A stretch of 50,595 bases of DNA from an uncultured Bacilli bacterium (lineage in GTDB: Bacteria; Bacillota_I; Bacilli_A; RF39; UBA660): positions 1 through 50,595 of the forward strand of contig CAKOUR010000012.1 of NCBI GenBank assembly GCA_934120635.1, written 5' to 3'. The notes below the pieces were generated by a model, which was not told where the DNA came from, did no database searches, and saw nothing but the letters and a program-made list of their open reading frames with translations. This document shows positions 31,624 to 41,202 of this stretch, in pieces (position 1 is the stretch's first letter; each line of letters starts with the position of its first letter). The translations under genes were made by a program, and so were the position numbers.

Positions 31624-32618
31624 TAGACGCTCCCTTTAATCGTTTTTTTAATTTTTTTATTTCTAATAAAAATAAAAATTTCAGGAAAATTCTTAATTAA
31701 AAATAACTTAATTTTATCTTTTTTTATAATATATTTTGATTTAATCAATTCTTTGTAATATAAATTGAATTTATTTTTCCATTCATAATAAATTTTTTTA
31801 TAATTATTTACGTGGTTTTTATTATTTAAACAAGCTAACATGGCATTTTGAGCAAACATAGCATAATGAAATTTCCAAGTAATATCAATTTTATCGGATT
31901 TTTTTATTAAATAATCTTTAACATTTTGTAAAGATTTTTCTCCATTAATATATTTATCATAATTAAAACTTGTTGTAGCAGAAGTCATATTATTCTTTCT
32001 ATAATAATATACTGCTTTAGTACCTAAACCTATTTTTTTCGAATTTTGAGCTACATTTAAAATAAATTGTAATCCTTCTCCATAAAATAAATCTTCATTA
32101 AACTTAATATTATTTTTTATTAGCATCTTTTTAGAATATATTTTATTCCAACATCCAAGTTCCATAGATAACCCAAGCAACAATACAATTGCATCTTCAA
32201 TATTTATTTCTTTTATCATATTTTCAAACTGACTTTGGCTTGATGAAGTAAAACAATTTTTTAATATTCCAAATTCCGAATTCGTTTTTTCAATAATTTC
32301 TACCATATATTTTATTGCATCAGGAGCTAAATAATCATCAGCATCAACGAATGTTATATAATCTCCTGATGCTTCATTAATTCCTTTATTTCTTGTTGCC
32401 GAAACACCTGAATTTTTTTCATGGATAACTTTCAATCTTTTGTTTTTAAAGGTAATCTTATCTAATATTTTACCTGAGTTGTCTTTCGAACCATCATCAA
32501 TAGCAATTACTTCAATTTCCTCATAGCTTTGATTTAAACAGGATGTTATACATTCTTCAATATATTTTTCTACATTATAAACAGGAATAATAATAGATAC
32601 TAATTTGTCTTTTTTCAT
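31623..32618 (-). CDS. GT2 family glycosyltransferase (capsule)
   Basis: 331 residues, GT-A fold. LVSIIIPVYNVEKYIEECI, VIAIDDGSKDNSGKILDK, GINEASGDYITFVDADDYL (nucleotide/metal site DADD) and LGCWNKIYSKKMLI are conserved in polysaccharide GT2 enzymes. The C-terminal 120 residues are basic and helical. It ends at the start of wzx and follows the pyruvyltransferase-like gene by 8 bases, inside the capsule operon. Sugar specificity cannot be read from the sequence. Confidence 0.88.
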   Translation of the reverse strand: MKKDKLVSIIIPVYNVEKYIEECITSCLNQSYEEIEVIAIDDGSKDNSGKILDKITFKNKRLKVIHEKNSGVSATRNKGINEASGDYITFVDADDYLAPDAIKYMVEIIEKTNSEFGILKNCFTSSSQSQFENMIKEINIEDAIVLLLGLSMELGCWNKIYSKKMLIKNNIKFNEDLFYGEGLQFILNVAQNSKKIGLGTKAVYYYRKNNMTSATTSFNYDKYINGEKSLQNVKDYLIKKSDKIDITWKFHYAMFAQNAMLACLNNKNHVNNYKKIYYEWKNKFNLYYKELIKSKYIIKKDKIKLFLIKNFPEIFIFIRNKKIKKTIKGSV

Positions 32619-32626
32619 AACTCCTC

Positions 32627-33700
32627 CTATTTTAGATTTTTAACTAAATATTGTCTTGTTTTTTCTTTTTCTAGATTAATAATTTTATCTGTTTCTTTAT
32701 AATCAATTTTTTCATTAAATAATTTTTGAACATCATTAATTTTATTAACCATTCTATTTTGCAATTTCAATTTGTAAAGTAAAAATGACAATTTATTTTT
32801 ATTTGAATCTCTTATAATTGTACAGAATTTTGAATGATTAATTATAGAAAATATAGTCCCATGAAATGTATCAGTTATAACGTAATCAGACTTTTTTATA
32901 TATTCTAATACTTCAAAAGGAGATACAACTAAGTTGTAATCAGCTATTCTTTGGTACATCCCCAAAGAAACAATTTTTTTCTTATTCTTTTTAGCAAACT
33001 TTTTTATATATTTTTCTTCTTCTAATGTTAATCGGCCAGTATAAGCATATACTACAATATAATCTTTTAATTTTACTTTATTAGTAATGTAATTATCATA
33101 CGAAGAAATTAAAACAGGATCCAAATTTATAATTGGTTCTTTTCCAGTTAGTTGTTTTACAATATTAAAACTATTCTCATCTCTAACTGAAATATTTTTC
33201 ATTTGCTTTAATAATTCAGATATTTCACTATCAATTCCATACTCAGATAGCATTTCTAATCTAGTATGTCCGAAACTTGCAGCATATGATATAACATCGA
33301 TAGATTCATAATTTTTTCCAAATAATTCTCTACTATAACCAACGGGATATCCTTGTAAACAATTAAATACTTCATCACTTCCAATTACTAATGCATCTAT
33401 ATTTGGATTATGATTAATAATATTTATTCCAAGCATTTTTATGTATTCATTTTTATATTTAATTTTAAACTTCCAAATTACTTTCTTTTTTCTGATAAAT
33501 TCTATAACATTTATATTTTCAATTATCTTTCTTATCAAAGTTTTCTTTTCTAATTCAGAAATTGTTCTTTCATAATTATAATCTACAAATTGAATATCGA
33601 ATCCTAGTTTTTCTAATGTATCCTTCAAACCAAAAGCTTGTAAAAATGAACCATAATTAACTATTCGTTGCATACTCATTATTCCTATTTTCTTTTTCAT
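32627..33700 (-). CDS. Polysaccharide pyruvyl transferase family protein
   Basis: 357 residues of the CsaB/WcaK-like family, which adds ketal pyruvate to sugars from phosphoenolpyruvate. Seen are MSMQRIVNYGSFLQAFGLKD at the start, ALVIGSDEVFNC, SYAASFGHTRLE, ISVRDENSF and, in the C-terminal half, VITDTFHGTIFSIINHSKF, all typical of the family. It is soluble and lies in the capsule operon between acyltransferase and GT2 genes. If active, it would make the repeat unit acidic. Confidence 0.88.
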   Translation of the reverse strand: MKKKIGIMSMQRIVNYGSFLQAFGLKDTLEKLGFDIQFVDYNYERTISELEKKTLIRKIIENINVIEFIRKKKVIWKFKIKYKNEYIKMLGINIINHNPNIDALVIGSDEVFNCLQGYPVGYSRELFGKNYESIDVISYAASFGHTRLEMLSEYGIDSEISELLKQMKNISVRDENSFNIVKQLTGKEPIINLDPVLISSYDNYITNKVKLKDYIVVYAYTGRLTLEEEKYIKKFAKKNKKKIVSLGMYQRIADYNLVVSPFEVLEYIKKSDYVITDTFHGTIFSIINHSKFCTIIRDSNKNKLSFLLYKLKLQNRMVNKINDVQKLFNEKIDYKETDKIINLEKEKTRQYLVKNLK

Positions 33701-33715
33701 ATATTATTACTTCCT

Positions 33716-34744
33716 TCATTTAATTTTAAAAATACTTTTATCAATTAACTTTTCAATAATGTTTTTTCTAATAAATTCTATAACAAAACATACAATAAAT
33801 ATAATAATTACTGTTAAAAGTATTATTAGTATAAAATACGTTTTGTTAAAGTATTTTTCAAGATTTATGTTATTCCAAAGTATACTTCTAAAGTTTGGAT
33901 TATCGTGTATTAGATAAATACCTAGTGTTGTTGAAGAAATATTATTTATAATATTGCAATTATATTCTTCAATACTTATAAATTCCAAAAATATACATAT
34001 AGCTAACATTAAAATAAATATTGAATTTCTATTAAAGAAATATGTACTATAAGGTTTTAGAAATTGAAATTTAAATGATATAAATTCAATTATAATTGTA
34101 GAACTAATCAGAAAAATACATATACAAATCATTAATATGTTAATCTGTTTTTTTTTATTAATTACATTTATATTATACTTTTTTATATAAGCACCTACTA
34201 AATAAAATGATATAAATTGAAACAGTTCATTAAAGAATAAATCAGATGTAGTTATAGTTGGAATTATAAAAACAAGCACAATATTTGTTATGATTAACTT
34301 TTTTAAAATATCATTATCGAATTTATCAATAATCATATTAATGTATGGTACAAATAAATATAAAATAATATAAGCAGATATAAACCAATATTTTTTAAAA
34401 ATTATGGGAAATATAGATTTTACTAAATCTATTGATAAAATATTAGTATGCATTATTATAGATGATATAATATATAAAATTAATGAATAGAAAATAACTT
34501 GAAATTCCAATTTAATAATTTTACTTATTTTAATATTTTTTCCATAAGAAACATATCCTGTTATTATAACAAAAATTGTTACACCTAAATTTCCAAGCGT
34601 AAAGATATCTCTAATTATATTATTAATAAAAATAGTAGAATTTAATTCTTTTAGACCATGTACGCTGCAATGTGAAACAATAATCATTATCATTGAAATA
34701 ATTCTTAATAGTTCAATTGAACTATTTCTTTTTTTTATATTCAT
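33716..34744 (-). CDS. Acyltransferase family 3 membrane protein
   Basis: 342 residues with about ten membrane helices. The start RNSSIELLRIISMIMIIVSHCSVHG matches the family's ELLRxxxxxxIVxxH motif with the catalytic His. This class O-acetylates or otherwise acylates surface glycans. The ATG at 34742-34744 is chosen because GAAAGGAT lies 8 bases upstream; the frame is open 13 codons further, but those lie partly in repeat copy 3 and have no site. The ribosome site begins only 5 bases from the repeat, so repeat and gene are tightly joined. Confidence 0.88.
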   Translation of the reverse strand: MNIKKRNSSIELLRIISMIMIIVSHCSVHGLKELNSTIFINNIIRDIFTLGNLGVTIFVIITGYVSYGKNIKISKIIKLEFQVIFYSLILYIISSIIMHTNILSIDLVKSIFPIIFKKYWFISAYIILYLFVPYINMIIDKFDNDILKKLIITNIVLVFIIPTITTSDLFFNELFQFISFYLVGAYIKKYNINVINKKKQINILMICICIFLISSTIIIEFISFKFQFLKPYSTYFFNRNSIFILMLAICIFLEFISIEEYNCNIINNISSTTLGIYLIHDNPNFRSILWNNINLEKYFNKTYFILIILLTVIIIFIVCFVIEFIRKNIIEKLIDKSIFKIK

Positions 34745-34764
34745 TTTTATATCCTTTCTATAAA

Positions 34765-34911
34765 ATGAATTACCTCGGTGCAAGCCCTAAAAATTGTCTA
34801 CTAGACAATTTTATTCTCTTCGAGAACGAGGTATCTATTATCAGAAAACTAACGTTTTCATTTTAAATCAAGGCAGAGCCTTGAAGAATTATACCCAAAT
34901 GAGATTAAAAT
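34765..34911 (+). repeat. Palindromic intergenic repeat, copy 3, inside the capsule operon
   Basis: Runs from ATGAATTACCTCGGTG to GAGATTAAAAT with all palindromes intact (CCTCG/CGAGG arms, AATTGTCTA-C-TAGACAATT, GAAAACTAACGTTTTC, CAAGGCAGAGCCTTG). The stop codon of the polymerase gene (34905-34907) is within it. Because it lies between cotranscribed genes, the minus-strand RNA of the operon includes its complement. Confidence 0.9.
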
Positions 34912-36056
34912 GTTAATACATTATACTGATATGTAAAAAAATATGAACCTAAGCTAAATAAAATCAATATAATCATTACAAAATCATAAATTGCTAGTGA
35001 TAATTTTGCTTTTGAATCTTTTAAACTCTTCAAATAAATAAACCAGTATATTATGAAGAAAATCAAAAGCCATGTACATCTTTGAAATGTAACAAAATTC
35101 CAAGATGATCCTATTGCTAATATAACAAATGCTACAGTTATATTATAGAATTTTTTCTCTAGGCTTTTCTCATCAATTGATTTTTTTGAAATAAACAAAA
35201 AATAAATTAAAACAATAATTTGAATAATACCAGTTAATAAAATTAATGGCTCATTCGACTTTGTATTCCAAAAATTTGTATAATAATCCATTTTTGTTGA
35301 AAGATAATTAAATAATTCTATATTAGTTAATTTTCCAACAAAATCAAGAGCATAATTAATAAATAAACTATATGCTAAAATCAATAAATAAAACAACTTA
35401 CTTGTAACTTTATTTGAAATGATTAAAATCACTCTCAACAACGTAAATAATATAAAAATTGGATGTATGGCACAGCAAACAAAATATCCAATTAAATATC
35501 CTTTTTTCTTATTTTTTGCAAAGAAATCATAATACAAAGTAAGCATAAAAATTGCATCCCCGATTGGGCATCTAATATTTGTAATTACCATTTTAAAATT
35601 AAATAGGCAAATAAATGCAAAGTATGATAATCCCATTACTCTATTTGAAACTTTATATTTTTCAGATATTTTGGCAATAAAATATCCGAATGAACCATAA
35701 AAAATAAAAGATGATAAAAATGGTAATAAACTTTTTATACCGGTTTTACTAACCATATACAACAAAACTTTCATAACAGGAATATTATTATATTCTTGAA
35801 ATATTAATATTTTATTATTAAATTCTGCACCTTTAATTGCATCCATTGTTTGAAAAAATCTCACTAAATCAGTATAATTGCCATTCTTATATGCTACTAT
35901 TGGATTAAAAAAGCTTCCAAGTAAACTTAATAAAAATGTAACGCCAAAAATATAGACATATTTATTTTTAGTAAAATTAGTACATGATAACATAAAAATT
36001 ATTACAATTAGAATTAATAATATTAATGAATACGTTGATTTTATCCCCATTAGCAT
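34905..36056 (-). CDS. EpsG/Wzy-like polysaccharide polymerase
   Basis: 383 residues with about ten membrane helices, of the EpsG type. Features include a large outer loop after the third helix (NPIVAYKNGNYTDLVRFF), GLSYFAFICLFNFKMVITNIRCPIG with Arg in the helix-loop, and AIHPIFILFTLLRV. It is expected to link repeat units outside the membrane. The ATG at 36054-36056 is chosen, with AAAGGA 10 bases upstream; a GTG three codons earlier would overlap the previous gene. Its stop codon lies inside repeat copy 3, so the last residues may be a repeat-derived end. Confidence 0.78.
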   Translation of the reverse strand: MLMGIKSTYSLILLILIVIIFMLSCTNFTKNKYVYIFGVTFLLSLLGSFFNPIVAYKNGNYTDLVRFFQTMDAIKGAEFNNKILIFQEYNNIPVMKVLLYMVSKTGIKSLLPFLSSFIFYGSFGYFIAKISEKYKVSNRVMGLSYFAFICLFNFKMVITNIRCPIGDAIFMLTLYYDFFAKNKKKGYLIGYFVCCAIHPIFILFTLLRVILIISNKVTSKLFYLLILAYSLFINYALDFVGKLTNIELFNYLSTKMDYYTNFWNTKSNEPLILLTGIIQIIVLIYFLFISKKSIDEKSLEKKFYNITVAFVILAIGSSWNFVTFQRCTWLLIFFIIYWFIYLKSLKDSKAKLSLAIYDFVMIILILFSLGSYFFTYQYNVLTF

Positions 36057-36061
36057 CGAAA

Positions 36062-37144
36062 TCACGTCCTTTTATATTCTTTTTCAATTATATGACATAC
36101 ATTATTTATGTCATAACCTGCTTTTCTTATTTCTTCTTGATACTTTTTATCTTTTCTATTTATCTTATTTTCTAAAACTTTTGATATTTTTTCTGCCCAT
36201 TGTTCTGAACTTTCATCTAAATCAATAAAATGTACCAAATCCGTGATGGCAATTTCTTTAGACACATTGTTAGAAGCAAAGAATAAAACTGAACTTGCCT
36301 GTCCTTCAAGTGAAACAAATGGTAATCCTTCAAATAATGATGGAAGAAGAAAAACATCTGTCATTGAAAGTATTTCATTTACATCTGTTCTTGAATTTAA
36401 AAATAAGACATCACCATCAATATTCAATTCTTTTACTTTATTTTTAATTTTTTCTTGAAGTGGACCAGTACCCACCAAAATTAATTTAGAATTTGTATTA
36501 ATTTTATGGTATTCATGAAAAATATCTATAATTTTCTGATGATTCTTTTCTTTTGTAAATCTAGCAACACTACAAAAAACTATTTCATTTTTTAAATTTA
36601 ATTCTCTTCTTTTATTTTTTTCTATTTCTTCATCATATCTAAATACATTCAAATCTATACCATTATGAATTATTTTTTTTGTGTCTTTTAATCCAAACAT
36701 ATAATCAAAAGCCACATCAGAACATGCCCACTTAATATTAGCCCTTCTATTTTGAAAAAATTTTAAAATTTTATGTACAAACACATTTTTTGCACTTGTA
36801 CTATGGCTATGAATTATAACCTTTGTTTTATTATCAAATAATAAAGGTAAACCATATAAAAACATTTTAGCATCACATTCATTTATATGAACAACATCAT
36901 ATTTATGTTCTTTATAAAATTTAAAAATACTTCTTAAATATTTTAAAATTCCATCTTTAATTCCATAAACTTTATAAATTTGTGAATCATTTTTTAAAAT
37001 ATCATTTCTGTATCTATCATTTATTTCTTGATGCATTAAAAAATCCATTTTTATTTCATCAGAAATATGTTTTTTTATATTACAAATAAATGTTTCTACT
37101 CCTCCAACCCCATCGGTCATTCCTACTATTAAAACTTTTATCAT
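36062..37144 (-). CDS. GT4 family glycosyltransferase (capsule)
   Basis: 360 residues, GT-B fold. VLIVGMTDGVGGVETFICNI, YDVVHINECDAK and KVIIHSHSTSAKN in the N-terminal half; IVFCSVARFTKEKNHQKIIDIF, KLILVGTGPLQEKIKN and the donor-site EGLPFVSLEGQASSVLFFASN in the C-terminal half. It is similar in design to the GT4 at 38357, suggesting duplication. GAGGG upstream; the start overlaps the stop of the 37141 gene (ATGA). Confidence 0.9.
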   Translation of the reverse strand: MIKVLIVGMTDGVGGVETFICNIKKHISDEIKMDFLMHQEINDRYRNDILKNDSQIYKVYGIKDGILKYLRSIFKFYKEHKYDVVHINECDAKMFLYGLPLLFDNKTKVIIHSHSTSAKNVFVHKILKFFQNRRANIKWACSDVAFDYMFGLKDTKKIIHNGIDLNVFRYDEEIEKNKRRELNLKNEIVFCSVARFTKEKNHQKIIDIFHEYHKINTNSKLILVGTGPLQEKIKNKVKELNIDGDVLFLNSRTDVNEILSMTDVFLLPSLFEGLPFVSLEGQASSVLFFASNNVSKEIAITDLVHFIDLDESSEQWAEKISKVLENKINRKDKKYQEEIRKAGYDINNVCHIIEKEYKRT

Positions 37145-38364
37145 GAATTATTTCCCTCTTTAATACAATTATTAAAATTTACTAAATATTTTTGCAAATT
37201 AAACTCTTCTCTACATTTATTGGTCAATTCATTTGCCTGTATTTTATTTTCATTTAATATTTGTTCCATATTTTCCTTAATCATATTAACAATATCTTCA
37301 TTTACCTCTAAAATAATAGCACCATATTTAGAAACATATTCCTTTATTCCACCACGATTTGTAGTAATTAAAGGAGTCCCACTCGCTATAGATTCAAGCA
37401 TAGTTAATCCTGCTGGTTCATTCCAAATAGAAGGTAAGACTGCTAAATCGGCCAGTGAATAGTATAATGGTAGTTCAGAATATTGAACAAAACCAGTAAA
37501 AATGATTTTTTTATTATTTTTTGTTTCATTCAATAAATCCTTTTCAAAATTACTTTTAACATTAATATTAAATCCAGAACTTCCAACAATTAACAAAGTC
37601 CAATTTTTATAATTTGCCAAATTAAAGGCTTTCAATACCTCTAATATTCCCTTTTCTTTAATTGTTCTTCCAACAAATATAATAACTTTATCATCAACAG
37701 GTATTTTATATTTTTCTTTTATTTCTAAAATTTGTTTATCTGTATATTTTTTTTTGAATTTATTCATATCAATACAATTTTTTAATACTTTTATATTTTC
37801 AGAATTATATTCTAATTTAGAAGAAACAACTAAAGAAATATATTCACTAACTGTAAAAATTTTTCTACTTTTTTCTATTATTTTCTTACATCCATATAAA
37901 TTGCCAATATCGTTATGTAAGTGGAAGTAATATTTACCGTTATATTTTTTATAATTTTTTCTCCATTTTAGTGCTAAAAATAAAGTTGCATTATTTTCTA
38001 CAATAACAGAATTAAAATTGTTTTTCTTTAGTTTTTTACTTACATAATTGAGATAAGACAATCTTTGTATAATAAACTTATATGATGTTTTCTTTTCTTT
38101 TCTTAATATAAATATAATAAAGAAAAATAACATTAAATCAAAATATTTAATAACAAATGATGGCTTATAAAACATAAAATTTGTTTTTTTATATTTTGTT
38201 GATTCTTCATATGATTTTTCATCATATATACTAAAAACAGTAAATTTATTACTTCCATTTATCTCATTCTCATCAATTAAATTTTGTACAAGTGTTTCAA
38301 CTGCTCCACCACTAGTTGCAGGCACTGGTAAAAATCCACTTGTAATAAACGCATCATCATTCAT
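37141..38364 (-). CDS. GT4 family glycosyltransferase (capsule)
   Basis: 407 residues. Begins SGFLPVPATSGGAVETLVQNLI, a typical GT4 start. YYFHLHNDIGNLYGCK precedes the linker and VIIFVGRTIKEKGILEVLKAF opens the second Rossmann domain; PSIWNEPAGLTMLESIASGTPLITTNRGG is the donor site with EX7E. Its first codons overlap the last ones of the upstream gene by 8 bases. Retaining glycosyltransferase of the capsule pathway; the sugars are unknown. Confidence 0.9.
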   Translation of the reverse strand: MNDDAFITSGFLPVPATSGGAVETLVQNLIDENEINGSNKFTVFSIYDEKSYEESTKYKKTNFMFYKPSFVIKYFDLMLFFFIIFILRKEKKTSYKFIIQRLSYLNYVSKKLKKNNFNSVIVENNATLFLALKWRKNYKKYNGKYYFHLHNDIGNLYGCKKIIEKSRKIFTVSEYISLVVSSKLEYNSENIKVLKNCIDMNKFKKKYTDKQILEIKEKYKIPVDDKVIIFVGRTIKEKGILEVLKAFNLANYKNWTLLIVGSSGFNINVKSNFEKDLLNETKNNKKIIFTGFVQYSELPLYYSLADLAVLPSIWNEPAGLTMLESIASGTPLITTNRGGIKEYVSKYGAIILEVNEDIVNMIKENMEQILNENKIQANELTNKCREEFNLQKYLVNFNNCIKEGNNS

Positions 38365-39490
38365 ATATTTGCCTCATTAATTCATCATATTTATCTTCTA
38401 ATTTTGATGCTTCTTTCTTAATATTAAAATTATTCTTTGTTATTTCTTCTGTTGTATCATGTCTTTTAAACTTACTGTAATCTTCAAGAATAGTCTTAGC
38501 CCATTCTTCTGGTGTTCTTTCTAATGATATAAATCTTGTAGTATCAAGCACCTTTGTTTCCTTTGTCATATCACTTGATAATTCACATAGAAGACCTGTT
38601 GCTTGAGCCTCAATACCTACAACTGGAAGTCCTTCATATAAAGATGGAAGTAGAAATATATCAAATGCTTGATAAAGTTTATAAGCATCATTTACTTGTC
38701 CTAAAAATTTAACTTTATCATTTAATCCTAATTCATTAACTTTATTTTTAATTTCATCTTGTAATGGACCTTGTCCTGCTAATAATAAAAATGCATTTTT
38801 ATTTTTCTTTTTAATTTCATTAAATACATCAATTAAGAATGTATGATTTTTTTGAGCTACGAATCTACCTAAATGACCTATTACTAATCTATTGGTTTCG
38901 ATTCCTAATTCATTTCTTTTTTCTTTTCTTATTTTTTCATCATATTTAAATTCATCTAAATCAATTGCATTATTTAGCAAAAATACTTTTCCATCATCAT
39001 ATGTTTTTTCTCTAAATAGCCATCTACCTGCATGTTCTGAACAACACATATAATCAGTTGCATATACCTTGCTAAAAGGTCTTAGCAATTGTTTCATCAA
39101 ATTCTTCTTCTTTTCCCTTTGGTTCGTTGTAGAATGGCTATGTGCAATTCTTACCGGAATCCCACTTTTTTTTGCTGCATATAAAGGAAAAACAGATAAA
39201 GTATTAATATGAGAATGGACAATTTGATAACCATTTTCTTGAAATACTTTTTTTAACTCTTTAATATATTTAAATATTTGTTGATATGGAGGAACTAAAA
39301 TTACCCTTCCACCTAACTCCTTAATTTCATCATAAGGAATATCTGTAGAATCACAATCACAAATAAAATCAAATTGTATTTTATTTCGATCAATATGCCG
39401 GTAATAATTCATCACAACAGCCTCTACTCCACCACCTAACCATTTGCCCATAATATGGGCTACAATTATTGGGGTTGTCTTTTTTATCAT
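38357..39490 (-). CDS. GT4 family glycosyltransferase (EpsF-like, capsule)
   Basis: 377 residues. IIVAHIMGKWLGGGVEAVVMNYYRHI, VHSHINTLSVFPLYAAKKSG and VRIAHSHSTTNQREKKKN mark the EpsF-like acceptor domain. NRLVIGHLGRFVAQKNHTFLIDVF and LLPSLYEGLPVVGIEAQATGL mark the donor domain. The ATG at 39488-39490 has AGGAG 8 bases upstream; an 8-codon extension has no site. It follows the initiating transferase after an 85-base gap, so it is a good candidate for adding the second sugar. Confidence 0.9.
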   Translation of the reverse strand: MIKKTTPIIVAHIMGKWLGGGVEAVVMNYYRHIDRNKIQFDFICDCDSTDIPYDEIKELGGRVILVPPYQQIFKYIKELKKVFQENGYQIVHSHINTLSVFPLYAAKKSGIPVRIAHSHSTTNQREKKKNLMKQLLRPFSKVYATDYMCCSEHAGRWLFREKTYDDGKVFLLNNAIDLDEFKYDEKIRKEKRNELGIETNRLVIGHLGRFVAQKNHTFLIDVFNEIKKKNKNAFLLLAGQGPLQDEIKNKVNELGLNDKVKFLGQVNDAYKLYQAFDIFLLPSLYEGLPVVGIEAQATGLLCELSSDMTKETKVLDTTRFISLERTPEEWAKTILEDYSKFKRHDTTEEITKNNFNIKKEASKLEDKYDELMRQIYE

Positions 39491-39575
39491 TTTATCAACT
39501 CCTAAAAAAAGCAATACATTACCTCTGTATCACTTAATTTATTTTTATTTATATAATAAGTAATCTCAAATAATG

Positions 39576-40286
39576 CTATTTTGCATTTTCATCTAATTTA
39601 AAAACTACACCTATCGTTTTAAAAAAAATTTGAATATCAAACTTTAATCCACAATTTTTTGAATAATATTGTTCCATCTTTAATCTTTGTTGAAAAGTAC
39701 CTCTTGATCTAAGGCTTACTTGCCAAAATCCACTTAATCCTGGCTTAGTTTTAATAATATCTTTGTAATATTTTCCCATATCTTTTTTCTCTCTAGGCAA
39801 GTATGGTCGATTTCCTATTAAGGTCATTTGTCCTAAAAGAACATTTATCATTTGAGGCAATTCATCGATAGATGTTTTTCTTAATATCCGACCTATTTTT
39901 GTAATTCTAGGATCATTTGTTAATTTCTTCATTTTTCTGTATTCTTTTGCTTTTTCTTTATCTTCTTTTAATATTTTTTTTAATTTAGCATCAGCATCAG
40001 GAATCATACTTCTAAATTTATATAATTTAAATTCTTTCCCGTTTTTTCCAATTCTATTTTGACAATAAAAAATAGAATGAAAATCTAAAAAACACAATGT
40101 AATTATTTTTATAAAAATAGCAACAGGAATCAATAATAAGCAACCTATTAAACCGAAAATGATATCTGTTCCTCTTTTAATTATTTTATAGATTAAAAAT
40201 TTTACTTTATCTCTTTGAATAATACACTCTTTAAACTCTTTACCATTAAGTACTAACTCTGCTGTAGTATCTAACTGCGAAAACAT
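39576..40286 (-). CDS. Initiating sugar transferase (polyprenyl-phosphate sugar phosphotransferase)
   Basis: 236 residues of the bacterial sugar transferase (short WbaP/EpsL) family that transfers a sugar-1-phosphate to undecaprenyl phosphate. After a short lead, KRGTDIIFGLIGCLLLIPVAIFIKI is the re-entrant membrane helix, followed by IFYCQNRIGKNGKEFKLYKFRSM, KIGRILRKTSIDELPQMINVLLG, MTLIGNRPYL and TKPGLSGFWQVSLRS, all family hallmarks including the catalytic Asp-Glu pair. GAAGGGG precedes the ATG. Second gene of the capsule operon. The sugar type cannot be inferred. Confidence 0.92.
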   Translation of the reverse strand: MFSQLDTTAELVLNGKEFKECIIQRDKVKFLIYKIIKRGTDIIFGLIGCLLLIPVAIFIKIITLCFLDFHSIFYCQNRIGKNGKEFKLYKFRSMIPDADAKLKKILKEDKEKAKEYRKMKKLTNDPRITKIGRILRKTSIDELPQMINVLLGQMTLIGNRPYLPREKKDMGKYYKDIIKTKPGLSGFWQVSLRSRGTFQQRLKMEQYYSKNCGLKFDIQIFFKTIGVVFKLDENAK

Positions 40287-40316
40287 AAATTACCCCTTCC
40301 TATTCTTCTTTATATG

Positions 40317-41144
40317 TTATTTTTCTTTTTTAAAAAGAAATAACCCTATTATAAAGATAACACTAAAGATACTAGCAATAATAATCCATTTTTTCTTATA
40401 TGAACTATCTTCTTTATATTTATGAGTATCTATTTTAATATCTTTTTGATATTTTACTTGTATTTTATATTCTTCTTCTATATTATCTTTTTTTGCTGTA
40501 ATTGTTATTATATTGTTTTTCTCTTTTTCTAATTTCTGACTAGAAATATCTATTATAGTATCTTGATATTTTGTAATTGGTTTTAAATCTAATTCCTTAA
40601 TATCTTCTTTAACTGTAACCTTATATTCATAAGTATTTTCTTTTAAAGAAATATTTACTAAGTTAGAGTCAATTTTTTCAATTAAATTTCCTGTAACTGT
40701 ATTTTCTTTCTTACTATCAATAAATATTGGTAAACCTATATTTTCTAAATTTAATATTTTTCCATTTATTGTAGTAGCTTGTACATTATTAATGTTAATA
40801 ATTCCTTTCTGAAGTGATGAATTTTTAGCAACTAATACTTGAAGTTTTCCTAAAGAAATCTCTCCACTTACTCCATTTTGAAAAACGATTTCGTGTTTTA
40901 TGCCTGAAGTCTTATCTTGATAAGATGAATTTACTTGAAAAGTTCCAGTTATATCATTATTATAGTAAACTAAATTAAATTCTAGTTTTTTTATTTTTTC
41001 TGAAAAATTTTCTGTTACTTCAATTTCTTTTGTTTCTCCTTTAGCTAGATGAAGTTCTTTTTCTTCTAATGTTAGAGCTTCTACTTTATTTATTAATATG
41101 AATATTAAAGAGATACTAAATAGTACTTTTAATAATTTTTTCAT
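40317..41144 (-). CDS. Cell-surface protein with cohesin-like and cadherin-like beta-sandwich domains
   Basis: 275 residues. Signal peptide (LLKVLFSISLIFILINKVEA), then a cohesin-like beta domain (LEFNLVYYNNDITGTFQV, GEISLGKLQVLVAKN), a cadherin-like beta sandwich (LVNISLKENTYEYKVTVKEDIKELDLKP to YKIQVKYQ), and a C-terminal membrane helix (WIIIASIFSVIFIIGLFLF) with a basic tail. No sorting motif, so it is membrane anchored. It is the first gene after the strong capsule promoter, which suggests a role in polymer export or attachment, but this is by position only. Confidence 0.7.
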   Translation of the reverse strand: MKKLLKVLFSISLIFILINKVEALTLEEKELHLAKGETKEIEVTENFSEKIKKLEFNLVYYNNDITGTFQVNSSYQDKTSGIKHEIVFQNGVSGEISLGKLQVLVAKNSSLQKGIININNVQATTINGKILNLENIGLPIFIDSKKENTVTGNLIEKIDSNLVNISLKENTYEYKVTVKEDIKELDLKPITKYQDTIIDISSQKLEKEKNNIITITAKKDNIEEEYKIQVKYQKDIKIDTHKYKEDSSYKKKWIIIASIFSVIFIIGLFLFKKEK

Positions 41145-41173
41145 TATTCATATAACTCCTATCTTCATATTTA

Positions 41174-41202
41174 ATTATAAAGATTTTCTTTTTATTAGTC
41201 AA
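41174..41202 (-). promoter_or_regulatory. Sigma-A promoter of the capsule operon
   Basis: Minus strand TTGACT (plus 41197-41202), exactly 17 bases, TATAAT (plus 41174-41179), about 30 bases before the first start codon at 41144. The -35 box is part of the perfect inverted repeat at 41197-41240. Confidence 0.8.

Noticed and set aside
29167..34911. Repeat copies considered as integron attC sites or a CRISPR array
   Set aside because: No integrase core-site motifs, no integrase gene, copies are hundreds to thousands of bases apart and not separated by regular spacers.
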